A stretch of DNA of 21,894 nt from Ophiothrix spiculata (taxonomy: Eukaryota > Echinodermata > Ophiuroidea > Amphilepidida > Ophiotrichidae), in NCBI GenBank assembly GCA_000969725.1, contig JXSR01S041891.1; one strand, 5' to 3'. This document shows, in pieces, positions 9,831-20,233 of this stretch; the first letter of the stretch is position 1; each line of letters begins with the position of its first letter. The notes beneath the pieces were generated by a model. It did no database searches, had not been told where the DNA came from, and saw only the letters and a program-made list of their open reading frames with translations. Made by a program: the position numbers and the translations under genes.

Positions 9831-10173
9831 TCTTTTGGTATCTACTAATCTGGTATAATGATACCTAATGCCAATCTATCAGTCTACATTATCAACTTTA
9901 AGTATCATTATCTTTCAGTCAACCAGCAACTGATGTTTGTTTAAATTCATAATCTTTACGTGCCAGATATTTTCAACGATTTTACAAATTAGAAGTAGCC
10001 CGATATTATTATTCTTCGTGAAGTAAAGTACCATTAAATACTACTAAGTTGAAAATATTGTCTCGTAAACAAAATTCCATTTTCTATTGTAAATCTTTAG
10101 AAGATTACAAAAAATAAATTCACAGTTAGTTGAGCACAGACTATAATTCGTGATCGTTGCTAATTGGTTTACA

Positions 10174-10235
10174 AATCTAAATGTTTTGTAAATATGAATA
10201 GACCAATCTAAATGTTTTGTAAATATGAATAGACT
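10174..10235. repeat. 31-bp tandem duplication
   Basis: Two adjacent 31-bp units beginning aatctaaatgttttgtaaat (10174 and 10205) differ at one base. A recent tandem duplication by slippage or repair. Confidence 0.9.
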
Positions 10236-10639
10236 ACACTATAGGCTAACATGGACTATTGAACGCAAGGAAAAGGAATTACGATTTATAAAAACACTAT
10301 TTTATAAAAGCTGAGAAATAAATTGTTAACCCTTCGTAAGCTTAGGATTTGAACAAGCCTAATGTTGTGTCTTTTTTTAGTGTGATCTCACTTAAGATTA
10401 AGTGAATTCTATGCAGACGTTTTGAGTGAGTACTGGCTTCAATTTTTCACAGGCATACTTTTACACAACTTTTAGTGTATATTTATTAATATCTTGCTTT
10501 TATCTTATTTATTTTGCCAAGTCAGTTTGTTTTTCTTCCATAAAGCTAATTATGAATATGACGGTTTCATCTTGAGTTGCAATTTATAACATATTACTTA
10601 TAAACCCTTTCAAAGTAATGATATCTTATGAAACCAAAT

Positions 10640-12328
10640 AGCTCGAAATAAAGTTAGCTTTCAATCACATTTACTACCGTCCTGGGAAATAACTCCATGG
10701 ACATTTTTAGCTTGACACGCAGAAATGAAAAAGGGGTCAATCTCTTATGGATTCATATCTAAAAAGTATCTATCATATCCACGTAATTCTATTTCCGGTA
10801 TGGTCATCCAAAACTTATCCACCTTCTTTCTACTTTCAAAAAAGTATCACCATATTTAATCAGCTTGTTTTGGTATGGTACTATTTATATCAAAAAATAA
10901 AGGAAAGGCTAGTTTACATAGATTTGATACGTGCTAAAATGTGTCAATTAGCATATATCCCGCATCAAAGGATGGTTCAGAATTGAATAAGAAAATCGTA
11001 TCTAACTTTATAACGCATGAACAAGTCGTTAAAAAATACTGTTAAGTCGTTAAAATCATTTTACCAAAAGTTTATCGGTCATATATGGCCTATACAACTA
11101 AACTGGACCCGACTACTTCATTTTTTATGAATACTACCTTAACTACAGATGTTGCAGATGTTTGTATTGTGTCTAGGCACTAATGCAGAAATCCCCGCCT
11201 AGTTTGTAAAAAAAAAAAAAAATGGCAGTATAGTGTAAACTGAATAAGTGGGACAGCGTGGTCTTAGAATATTCTTTCATATTATTTGATAATGTATGAA
11301 TATTTTCAAAAGATGTAGTGCAAGGTTGATCAGGAAACTTAAATATTACAAAGAATCTTGATTCTAGTCATACACTTGTTATCATCAAACCTAAAACCAA
11401 GAACCAAACCAAATAAAATTTCGGGTTCAGAATTATGAAAAACAAAACACTTTTGATGGCAATATTCAAAAACATCATAAATAATAACACTTCATTAATG
11501 AACCTCATTTTTATTTAAACACGTTTTATGAAAAATAAAAAAAATATATCTAATACTTAAAGGTTAGATAGACTTCGTTATTTTTGTAAGCATTTTCATT
11601 CAGTATTTTTCTCATGGCGTTAAATAAAAGTATAGAAGGGCAATATGTTTGGTCAATATTTTATTAATTATACAGACAGGTTTATTCAAAGTTGCTCCGA
11701 TGCCAGTTTTTATCTTCAGAGTACTTTTGTATTTTTTTTTTCATTTTTTTCATTTATATTTGCACTTTGGCAAAAGCTAATAGATTGTCACCGGAAATGC
11801 CTTACCCAGCAGAACTGTAATATTTTTGACCTAATTGGACCAGCCTGAATTAGTAAATTGGAACAAGGGTCACATTCTCCTACCTGACGCTTTTTCGCGC
11901 AAAACTTCACGCAAGATTTTCAGGGTACGTGTAAAAATGTGCTCGTTGTCTTCGAACTAAGTGGCTTAGTCAAGAATTGAAAATTTCAGGCAAAAAGTGG
12001 ACACCAAATTTGACCCCGCTTAATGAAAAATCACTTTAGAAATTACATAAATGTGCATTTTTATTTCAACTACCTTCAATCATTTTATGTTTTTACAACA
12101 TTTATATGCATAATTATTTTGAATTACGATCTGTATGAGTGAGTTTATGGACCTTTTTTTAAACCAGTGCCTCAAACTCATTAATATTCATGAGCATCGT
12201 CGAACAGGCGGTCTGTGCCGATTTTCTATGCATACAAAATAAATTAAGCCATTTTTCTCGGATTTGAGTACTGGCTTTGACCTTAAACCAAGTTCATTTT
12301 TTTAAATGTGTTTGTGTTTTGTTGAGGA
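10640..12328. other. Spacer between duplication copies, no gene
   Basis: AT-rich. Contains A15 (11208-11222), a short direct repeat aagtcgttaaaa (about 11023 and 11043), a near-palindrome around ctcattaatattcatgag (12177-12194) and aaatttgaccccgc (about 12007), which recurs near 13682. Frames of 67-79 codons here show no family resemblance. Confidence 0.5.
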
Positions 12329-12400
12329 GCTCGTGTGGTCTAGTGGAATAGCGCAGGACTCCGAATCATGAGATCGCGAGCTCGAGCCCCGCTACGACCA
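12329..12400 (+). promoter_or_regulatory. tRNA-like head with internal Pol III promoter boxes
   Basis: The A box tggtctagtgg (12336-12346) matches the consensus exactly. The B box agctcgagccc (12379-12389) has two deviations. A cloverleaf can be drawn: the acceptor arm pairs nearly fully, the T stem is gcgag/cccgc with one mismatch, and the anticodon loop is ctccgaa. That puts CCG at the anticodon, suggesting an arginine tRNA ancestor. Stem mismatches and the attached SINE body argue against a functional tRNA gene. Confidence 0.75.
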
Positions 12401-12612
12401 ACAAGTTATGTCCTTGGGCAAGGCATTTAATCCTCATTGCTTCGTCGACCCGAGCGTTATAGGGTAGCTGTTATTTGGAACATTACAATCCAAGTGCAGA
12501 TAGGATGCGCGCCTGGCCAGCGAAATGATTGTGACGGTTTCCTGACGGCAGCGTAATAATAATTGGCGACAGCGCTTTGCATACATAGTTAAAAAAGCGC
12601 TATAAAAATCCG

Positions 12613-12642
12613 ATTATTATTATTATTATTATTATTATTATT
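12613..12642 (+). repeat. (ATT)10 microsatellite
   Basis: Ten uninterrupted ATT units forming the SINE 3' tail. Confidence 0.95.
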
Positions 12643-13129
12643 TAAACTTCTCAATTTTTTCAAAAAACGTAAAGATCATTATTTTATTTATATGGTAATC
12701 TGTTATCAATATAACTACTGAACAGTACAAAGACCTGGTCAATGGCAGATTATTTCTGTAAATTAACACTCGAAGAATACAGAAAATAAGTACAAGATAT
12801 AAAATCTTATCCCTATGTGTATTTGTTCTTGGATGAAATTGCCTAATCGCACGGAAGTTAATATCAAACTACTCCTTGGACAAAACCAATAATACGCCCA
12901 TAAAACAAGGGATGAACAACAATGCAACATGCATCTTGGGGCTGTGAAATAAAGGTACTATTTTCATTCAGAATTAATCATAGCATCAGACATATTCTCA
13001 TCCAAATGCATAGTTCAATTTTATTTTTTTTGTAAGTTTTTATAACGGATCCTGATCAAAAACGTGGACGTGTTAAAAATTGACCGTGGAAGACGAGGGT
13101 TAATATGGCAAGGAACCCATAATCAACAA
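12643..13129. other. Gap with possible relic of TTAA element
   Basis: ggaagacgagggttaa at 13088-13103 matches, with few changes, the inverted terminus of the element at 14552-15164 and ends in TTAA. A possible partner, ttaacactcg, is at 12763-12772. If paired, they bound a 333-bp TTAA-flanked relic (12767-13099), but the left match is only about ten bases. Confidence 0.35.
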
Positions 13130-13466
13130 AAATATTAGACTTGAACTTTGGATTTCATAATATATAGAATCTTTACTATAATTCCATGTTACACTAGTTT
13201 AAATAATGATGTGATTTTAAACCAGAGTGATTTTTAAGATAATCAAAGATTAGTAAGCACTATATTTTCTATTGATTGTATTGTATTCAAATTATACAGA
13301 TATACGTATTTCATGTTTCCGATCATTTTGTGAAATGAAATTTGCTGGTGTTTTTTGAAGTAAGCATAGTAAGAATCTGTCAAAAAATTAATTTCGGCAA
13401 GTTGCACCTGTAGTGCAAAATGAAGTTTGCTGCATTTACGGCTCGTTTGAGATGAACGATTATATA

Positions 13467-13967
13467 CACGGTTGCTCAGAAAGTTGGAATAAAAATATTT
13501 TTACCACTTTTTTATGTAAAGGTAAGTTTGTGAGGAAAATATCTGGAGACGTAAGTTGCTTTTGGTCAGATTTGATAGGTGATCTTGTTGGGTGTGAAAT
13601 GGGACTCCAAATATGATCAATTTTCTCATGTACCGGTAAGGGGCAACAATAAAAATGGGTCAAAAAACGTGACTTTTAGGTCAAATTTGACCCCGCCTTG
13701 TTCAATGTTTATCTGTAATAGAGTGATAAGCAGGTAATTGAATGTCTTGGTCACGCTTGACTGCGCCAAGAGAATGCTTGGAAGCAAAGCCCAAAAAAAT
13801 CCATCAACGCCCCTCAATTTACAATATGGAGTTGTGGTAAACATGGGATGGTCCATGGCGGTATATGGCATCTTGCAATGTAAGTTTCCAGATATTTTCC
13901 TCATAAATTGACATTTACATAAAAAATTGGTTAAAATATTTCTATTCCATCTTTATGAGCAACCGTG
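13467..13967. mobile_element. Foldback element with 84-bp arms
   Basis: 13467-13550 and 13884-13967 are inverted repeats of equal length, sharing cacggttgctca at the outer ends, ttttttatgtaaa in the middle and gaggaaaatatctgga at the inner ends, roughly four-fifths identical. The loop contains a perfect 14-bp palindrome ggtcaaatttgacc (13679-13692). The 67- and 92-codon frames across it arise from the arms. No clear target duplication. Confidence 0.8.
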
Positions 13968-14551
13968 TGCAAAGCAACTCAATTTTTTCTGTTTCAAAAG
14001 TATTTCTTTCGCTTTTGATGGCGAAGATTCGAATAAAAAAGTCACAATTGCTCATAATGTTAGTCTTTATCACGGTTTTATCCGTATATCATTAGGCATA
14101 TTCATATTAGATGCGTTTTGTGCAGCATAGATTTCGAAAAGGATAACACTTTTGAAGTATTGGAACACGCAAAGTGTCATTGACTTTGCAAAGTAAATTT
14201 CAAAAACAGATAATTTAATTATCCTACGCATCTACTTCATGAAACTTGGCTAATTTTTACCAGCATTGCAACCCCTTTATTATAACCCGTCTTTCTCATA
14301 GACCTTTTAACGTAATGAGTTTTCATATAAATGTACCATAAATGAAAATAAACACTTTGAAAAAGCTTTTGGCTCTTAAATTGCTTACACTTTGGGAAAT
14401 CAATAACACATTAGGATATGACCAGTTTTTTGAAAGTAGAGTAGCAAAATAGCCTAATTTCTAAATCCCTGAAGGTCTAATATCTTTTTCTTAACTCTTT
14501 GAAATCGAATAATATACGCAACACTGTGTACGTACGTGTAATGCAATTTCA

Positions 14552-15164
14552 TTAACACTCGTCTTCCTAAGGGGGATTGGGTGGTTACGTACCCCTCCCC
14601 CCTAATGGATGATCGCTGATTGCACCAAAACGCAAAATAATGCGACCCTGAGCATTTAGGTAATTGTACATCCTTTTTTTTTTCTGAAAAAAACAACAAT
14701 TGGGGGTACCACTTAAAGTGGGGTTATGGTAAGCCGTCAAAGTCCAAGGGTAGGGGGTTGCCACCTCGTAAAAAATAAATCACCATTTTGAAAAATATCT
14801 GCATAATATGGACTTGAAACGTACGTATGTTAGAATTGTCGATCCTTCATTTATTTGCAAAAAACCGGACGAAAATCGGACATTTAGAACTTTTATAACG
14901 ATTTTTTGAAAAACTGGCAATTTTTGGCCAAAGTCAATTTTTTTCTGTTCGGAAATACTTTGTGACGTCATAAATACGTAACGCCTCGACCGATTTTCAT
15001 GATCTTGGTATCAATGGAAAGACGAGACCCTACCATATACTATAGTACCAAACAATATATCTCTTGGGTCCCAATTTCAAAATCACCGGGGGTGGTAACA
15101 CACCCCCCTCCCCTCCCTCTCAGGAAGACATGTTACAAAAAAGGCTCAGGAAGGCGAGGATTAA
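14552..15164. mobile_element. TTAA-flanked piggyBac-like miniature element
   Basis: TTAA is duplicated at 14552-14555 and 15161-15164. Just inside lie inverted ends cactcgtcttcct (14556-14568) and aggaaggcgagga (15148-15160), matching at 10 of 13. The paralogous site in copy 1 reads ttcattaatacc with a single TTAA at 6462-6465, which is exactly the predicted empty site. TTAA target duplication is the hallmark of the piggyBac superfamily. The 605-bp body, richer in G and C runs than its surroundings, has no transposase frame, so the element is non-autonomous. Confidence 0.8.
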
Positions 15165-15601
15165 TACACCAAGGTTAAACTGATTTTTTTTGTTCAGGTT
15201 GAAAGTTTGGATGCTACTGATTGAACAAATATTCAATGAAACAGAAGAATCCCAGTTATAGGATAAACTGAAACTAACTTAGATATGTTATAGGTATTTA
15301 TGAATGAAAGATGCACAAGCTTAATTTTACTTGTTTTTTGTCAGTAGAATAAACTTTTATATTGCGAGAAATGTTGGTCAATTTATATCAAGATTAACAC
15401 GTATAGTACAGTAGCATGATTATTTATTTAAGCTTTGTTATACAGGGTATCTTCTTCAGTGACTATCACTGCTATTCTAGAAGGCCCTGTTAAATTGAAA
15501 TACCAAAACATTTACAAGAAATTATTTAAAAATAATATTATACAATCAGATATATACAATACAAAAAACAATAGTCACCAAGACCGGCATGTGAAAACAG
15601 A

Positions 15602-15812
15602 GGTATCATTTGAATACGCCAGGATAAGAACATCCCAACTCAATAGAGCCCTTCTGTTAATTATATTTATAAAATATAAATGCATACACATTTCTGAAAA
15701 TGCTTTCACATCACTAAAATAGCATTTCCATGTCAATATTCTAATCATATTGTCACATTTGACCTTGTAGTTGACTTGTCCAGACATTGTTAGATAATTG
15801 TTATAGTACATA
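15602..15812 (+). repeat. Left arm of nested inverted repeat
   Basis: Contains gaatacgcc, aagaacatcccaactc (about 15627), aaaatataaatgcata, gaaaatgctttca and gacattgttagataatt in that order. All reappear inverted at 16819-17035. Confidence 0.8.
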
Positions 15813-16755
15813 CAGGGTGTCCCAATATAAACTCAACGAACTTTGAACTTTTATTTTGAGAGAACAGAGCACAATGGTGAGCAAACGTTACAATAATATT
15901 ATAGAATAGACCATTTGCTTTTACAGGATTTTTGTTTTGTTTAATTTGGATCTTTGAATCAAAAGTTATTGCACATTTTGTTAAGACCCGAAAAATCTTG
16001 ATGGTCTGATTTGTTAATCTGTAAAGATTCACCTCTGGTGACGTCATTGGGCACACAATGAATAGAAATTGCTAAAAACATCACATGATTAGAATAAGCA
16101 TCCCCTGAACCCATTTCATGACATAAGTACTCAATTTAATGATGATCTACTGACAATTAAGCAGGTTCTTGCGTCAACCTGTTGTGTCTCCTTTTCGGGC
16201 CAGATGAATCAGTAATCTTAAACTCCTTTGTCTTCAGTTTTCCGTGGTTTCGGTTAAAGACTTATTATTGGTTGATATCTTTCATTAGAATCCCTTTTTC
16301 GACTCTTTTGGTAGAAATTGTATCCTAAACTACCCGATTGTTGCACCAAAAGTAACAAATTCAAGAAATATGAGAGTATCACGAAGATCCGTACTTTAAT
16401 TTAAAATTTTGACCTAAAAATGAACTTCAAATATCACGTAATGTTAGGTACAGGTCAGGTAAGATTGGTTTGGATTGATTGTGCTCTAATTGGTTGCAGA
16501 ATTCTCTTCATTTCAAATTTGCATTTCTTTAACTTGAAGTCTAAACTGACAAATCGGACCAAAGTAGATTTAAAGGGCTTTCTTAAATTCTTCTTATCTT
16601 TGGACTGGAGTGGTAAAATGTAACGGGACAGAAAGCATGTTGTAGAGTAATTACTCTACTTTAAAAAAAACATTTATTACTATAATTTAATCTTTTAGCA
16701 TCTATTTTTAAATATTTTTTATTTGCTCGTTGCATTTATATTGGGACAAGCTGTA
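15811..16755. mobile_element. TA-flanked element with cagggtgtccca-type ends
   Basis: Left end cagggtgtcccaatataaac (from 15813) and the inverted right end (tatattgggacaagctg, ending 16753) match at about 24 of 28, continuing to caacga. TA flanks both sides (15811-15812 and 16754-16755). The 941-bp body has only short frames (88 and 67 codons), and the minus frame reads out through the terminal repeat. The TA flanks and end sequence suggest a non-autonomous Tc1/mariner-type element. Confidence 0.75.
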
Positions 16756-16818
16756 GTTGCTATATTTAAACAGCCATTACAAGAACATCCCAACTCCATG
16801 AGCTCCCCTCTGCAACTA
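16756..16818. repeat. Third, partial copy of the arm motif
   Basis: aagaacatcccaactcc with the following cctctgcaac repeats part of the 15627 arm in direct orientation between the inner element and the right arm. The nest therefore contains three copies of this motif. Confidence 0.65.
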
Positions 16819-17035
16819 TATGCTAGGAAAATTATCTAACAATGTCTAACAAAGTCAACTACAAGATCAAATGTGACACTATGTTTGGGATAAAGACATG
16901 GAAATAATTTCTAGTGATTTGAAAGCATTTTCAGAGATTTATATGCATTTATATTTTACATAACTTAACAGAAGGGAGCTATTGGAGTTGGGATGTTCTT
17001 ATTCTAGCGTATTCATTTATACATGTTGAAATCAC
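16819..17035 (-). repeat. Right arm of nested inverted repeat
   Basis: Reverse complement of the 15602-15812 arm, with most differences as substitutions and short indels. The outer end (attctagcgtattcattta) matches the left arm's start. Confidence 0.8.
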
Positions 17036-17227
17036 GGTTGAAATATTTTATAAAAATGTTGTTTTATTTATGTTTATTATAATAGTACAAGTACGGAACT
17101 ATTTTCATTGACAGATCGATATCTCATTTATAGCTCCTCCTCCGAAGCTCCATAATTTATAGTTGGATATCAATTGGTTGTTCTCCAAAATAACTTCCTG
17201 GAAAACTTGGAATTTTGGGCCCAAAGC

Positions 17228-18490
17228 TACAGGGTCCCAATAAACATTGTGCATGGAAACGGCGCTAATTTTCTCAGAAGTAAGGCACACAAGTGACTTC
17301 AAAATTATACATTCTAAAGATCATAGTTTTGTTCATCATCGGTGAAAATTTCAAGAAAATCCATTGATTCAAATAGAGATATCATAGATTTTGTCTGTTT
17401 GTATCATTTTACTTCTGCACAATGGGATTCATATGGTTCAGCATGTTCACAAAGAACATCGAAAGGGTCTTTGCAAGATTAAGGGTTGAATAGTTTAGAG
17501 TGACAAAGTCATCGCATACGTTTCGCTAATATTCTTTAAGTGGTAATCATATGAAACCACTTTGGATATGTTCCTTTTATTCTTTTTCTATTTTTTTTTT
17601 CATTCTCTCTATATTATATATGATTTTATCTATACACAAAGACTGTAAAACTAGGTTTATTGCCAAAATTACTCAATGAATCCTATGTTGTTTACATGCT
17701 AAGGGGAAGCTGGTTTCTTTTTCTTCTTTTGGAAACTGAAAACTTAATCTAACAAAGTAAATATTCTTTTTATATAATTGCACCAAAAAACAACAACAAC
17801 ACACAAATAGTTGTCTTAGTTCCTATTTCAGATCAAAAGCAGTGAGTCTATCACAGGGTTGGTATTAATGGCAATTGTTCAGAAAACCTCAACGAAATCT
17901 TTTAATCAAAAATCTTTGAATAGACCTGGCTGCTCGCATTGCTTCTAAAAATTCTAACATCACCAAAATAATGCTACGTCTTAATATTGAACAATAAAAA
18001 TATAAATCAATCACATGATATGTGTGTTATTAGTGTTTTAATAGTTGCGTTGCTTTAGATTTTGGTTATTTTGGTTCTATTTTGAAAGTCATGTTAGGTC
18101 GGTTTTCACTTGTTCATTTTTTTTTCTGGTCATTAACATGCTGCACATCCGTCAATATGTCTCCATTGGCTGTTGATTATCTTTGACTCTAACAGCATTA
18201 TAAATCTTTTATAGTAAATTTCTCAAGCATCGATTTCGCATAGACCCTTTTTTTCATGCCCTCTGATTACAGGCCTAACCACAGGATTCTCATTATGCAA
18301 GAGGAAAATGATACAAGCTAACAAAATCAACGATATCTCTAGTTTGCCTTGATGGATTTTCTTGATATTTTCAGCGATAATGGACAAATTAATGGGCTTT
18401 AGAATGTATAATTTTGAGGACGCTGGTGTGCCCAACTTCTGAGAAAATCAGCCCGGTTTACATGCACAATGTTTATTGGGACACCCTGTA
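17228..18490. mobile_element. Large TA-flanked element with ~250-bp inverted arms
   Basis: Ends are cagggtcccaataaacattg (17230) and caatgtttattgggacaccc followed by tg (ending 18488). TA lies at 17228-17229 and 18489-18490. The arms (17230-17475 and about 18236-18488) pair through ttttctcagaagt, aaaattatacattctaaag, tcaagaaaatccat and aaagggtct, roughly 70-75% identical. The central 760 bp is AT-rich without a transposase frame. End sequence relates it to the 15811-16755 element. Copy 1 has a likely single TA at 7459-7460. A non-autonomous mariner-type element with long arms is the best reading. Confidence 0.78.
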
Positions 18491-18803
18491 TTACGGTATA
18501 TAGTCAGATCAATATCTATTAAAGACATGAAAAAAAATTGACTTACTGTCAGGTTGCTGCTCTTAAGAGGGACGGGTATGTATTTACACCTACGTTACCA
18601 TATAATCTTAGTATCCATTTATAAGATCGCGTATTGATTACATAGATATCTGAAACAGATTTTTGCTTTACATAGCCTTAAAATGTCTCTTAATTATCTC
18701 TTCAGGTGCAAGTTTCGCTTTGAAAACAAATCATACCTAAATTACCCTGCATATGTTGACTACCATCAACCCCCTATTGTCGCTATTTAAGATTGTTAGG
18801 GAC
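18491..18803. other. Copy 2 interior, weak similarity to copy 1
   Basis: Similarity to 7461-7741 is faint until ctttgaaaacaaat (about 18718), where collinearity resumes. No gene is seen. Confidence 0.5.
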
Positions 18804-19002
18804 TTCCTTCCCGCCTTTAAAATATTCATTATTGCGAGTGAAAAGTCAATGACCAGTAATTGTATCAGAAGAAAAAGAGATTTTCACAATACCAAGTCTT
18901 GTTTCTTCAATTTCACACGCAGAAAGTCAATTTGTTGATTCCTTGCCCTTCTTTAGTTTCTTGCCTCCAGTCATAATGAAGTCCATTTCAATTTGAGCAA
19001 CT
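18804..19002. other. Unusually conserved gap-free block (copy 2)
   Basis: Counterpart of 7742-7940, with gaps absent over about 200 bp. The frame corresponding to 7821 reads in both copies, but it stops in copy 2 at 18994-18996 (tga) where copy 1 continues. Confidence 0.55.
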
Positions 19003-20233
19003 ATTACTTGTTTACGATGCAGCTCATAATTAGTGCTACTACGCATTCACATTAGATAGATAAAACAACTTATAAAAGTACGCACCTCTAGAAACATGTA
19101 GGACTCTCATTTTCAAGCGCTTTTGCGTCATTCAATATTTATTGGTATTTTAATACTAAATTCTTTACTTATCGCAGTTGTTTGATATCATTAAGCAAGC
19201 GCACAAATATTTTTTTTTTCATTTTGCCATTTGGTATGTTTTTGATACTCCATACGCTTTGTTACGTTGGTTTGTTTAAAGTCATTGTTGCTGGTCTTTT
19301 TTTTTTCAATTGATTTATCTTTGACCTACCTAGTAACATGTATAGAATGATGTTTTCTATTTAATTGTTCTAGAGAATCCGTGTGTGTGACTGATAAAGC
19401 CCCCTCTTTGGCGACAGACATGATTGCATACCACTTTTGTGACAAGATGAAATGTTGAAATACTATAGCAGTTTCACTTAGCAATGCAGATAGCGAGTTG
19501 TTTACCTAAACTTTAGTCTGCTTTGCCGATTACGCATTCATTTCTCTGGGTCTCTGGTTTTCTCCTAGGCCCTTCCTCTATTTGTTTATGTTTTTATTCC
19601 GGACGGGTCTGCACGTGGTTTTACCTAACCAATGTGTCTAACCATCGTTATAAGTATTACTTTTGGGCTTAAAGCAACATTTACGTCTTTTAAGTTTTTA
19701 GGTTTATTTAGAGCTATAATGCTCATTATCAACTCAACTCATCATTTATCTATTAAAATCAACATCTTGAGGGTCATACAAATATTTTAAGAAAAGACAT
19801 AGCTGTAATAATTTCCTGATCTGCAATATAAATCTCACACAATAACACATGGGATGTAATGCTACTCGTTTTACATCAACTATTTACGAGACCCTTGGCG
19901 ATTTGCCTCAATGATGCGTAAGTGATTTCAAACATCATGGCTTAAACTTAAAGATTTCATACAATATTTACTTCATCAATTCATTGCTAGTTTGAATTGC
20001 AGTCAGTTGTTTCTTGTGGATAGAACTTTATTTTACAGTTGTGTAAAATTATTGTGAATTGTGTTGCTTTTACGGTAATACACGTTGATACTGTATATTT
20101 AGAATTGTGTAAATCGTGGTTATGTTTATGTCACAATAATCTTTTTCTCTTTTTCTATATATTTGCTGTTTTAATAAAATATTGATCACAACTAATCATA
20201 CCGTTCAATGAATTTGAAAAGTTGTACTAACCA
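19003..20233. other. Copy 2 interior, no gene
   Basis: Collinear with 7941-8734 in patches (19070-19140 and 19970-20220). About 19270-19960 has little counterpart in copy 1 and no recognisable element ends. Confidence 0.5.

Larger units (their letters stand above)
9310..10375. other. Segment present only in copy 1
   Basis: In copy 2 the flanking anchors (about 21045 and 21085) lie within about 40-60 bp of each other, whereas copy 1 has about 1.07 kb between them. It is either an insertion in copy 1 or a deletion in copy 2. It contains the miniature element at 9741-9828 and the 31-bp tandem duplication at 10174-10235, with no terminal repeats recognised for the whole segment. Confidence 0.55.
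5260..10620 (+). repeat. Long diverged direct duplication, copy 1
   Basis: Collinear with copy 2 (13130-21305) in the same orientation. Clear anchors are ttttgatg (5716/14012), ctttgggaaat (6089/14390), ttattgcg-type sequence (about 7207/15350), acttcctggaaaact (about 7423/17190), tcacacgcagaaagtcaat (7851/18913), tcattgctagttt (about 8500/19981), gataagctgaaat (8895/20647), tctaaaagg-type sequence (about 9155/20889) and tctcacttaagattaagtg (10385/21087). Similarity is roughly 70-80% by eye with many indels. The stretch 5260-5690 is only tentatively included. No protein-coding frame is conserved between the copies, so this looks like a non-coding segmental duplication. Confidence 0.8.
12329..12642 (+). 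mobile_element. tRNA-derived SINE with (ATT)10 tail
   Basis: A tRNA-like head (12329-12400) is followed by a tRNA-unrelated body with tccttgggcaaggca (12411-12425), a segment near the 3' end with aaagcgctataaaaatcc (12593-12610), and a tail of ten ATT units (12613-12642). This head-body-microsatellite order is the standard SINE design. The tail motif and the body phrase resemble SINEs common in marine invertebrates (from memory, not searched). No clear target-site duplication was found, so the copy is probably old. It would depend on a LINE reverse transcriptase in trans. Confidence 0.88.
15443..17070. mobile_element. Nested inverted-repeat insertion in copy 2
   Basis: Copy 1 runs straight from gctgttata (7275-7283) to the sequence around atagtactactacg (7305), while copy 2 carries about 1.6 kb between the equivalents at about 15434 and 17080. 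The insert holds two arms of about 210 bp in opposite orientation (15602-15812 and 16819-17035) enclosing the element at 15811-16755. Frames of 78-95 codons here lie on the arms and show no transposase motif. The outer boundaries are approximate. Confidence 0.7.

Noticed and set aside
11208..11222. A15 tract as the tail of a processed pseudogene or LINE
   Set aside because: The upstream sequence has no recognisable coding remnant, no polyadenylation signal at the expected distance and no target duplication.
12329..12400. Functional tRNA-Arg gene
   Set aside because: Mismatches in the anticodon and T stems, a degenerate B box and direct continuation into a SINE body with an (ATT)n tail show a retroposon head instead.
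15575..16056. Overlapping minus frames of 78 and 88 codons that might be a broken transposase
   Set aside because: The translations show no DDE/DDD motif or helix-turn-helix, and one reads out through the terminal inverted repeat, as short frames in such ends usually do.
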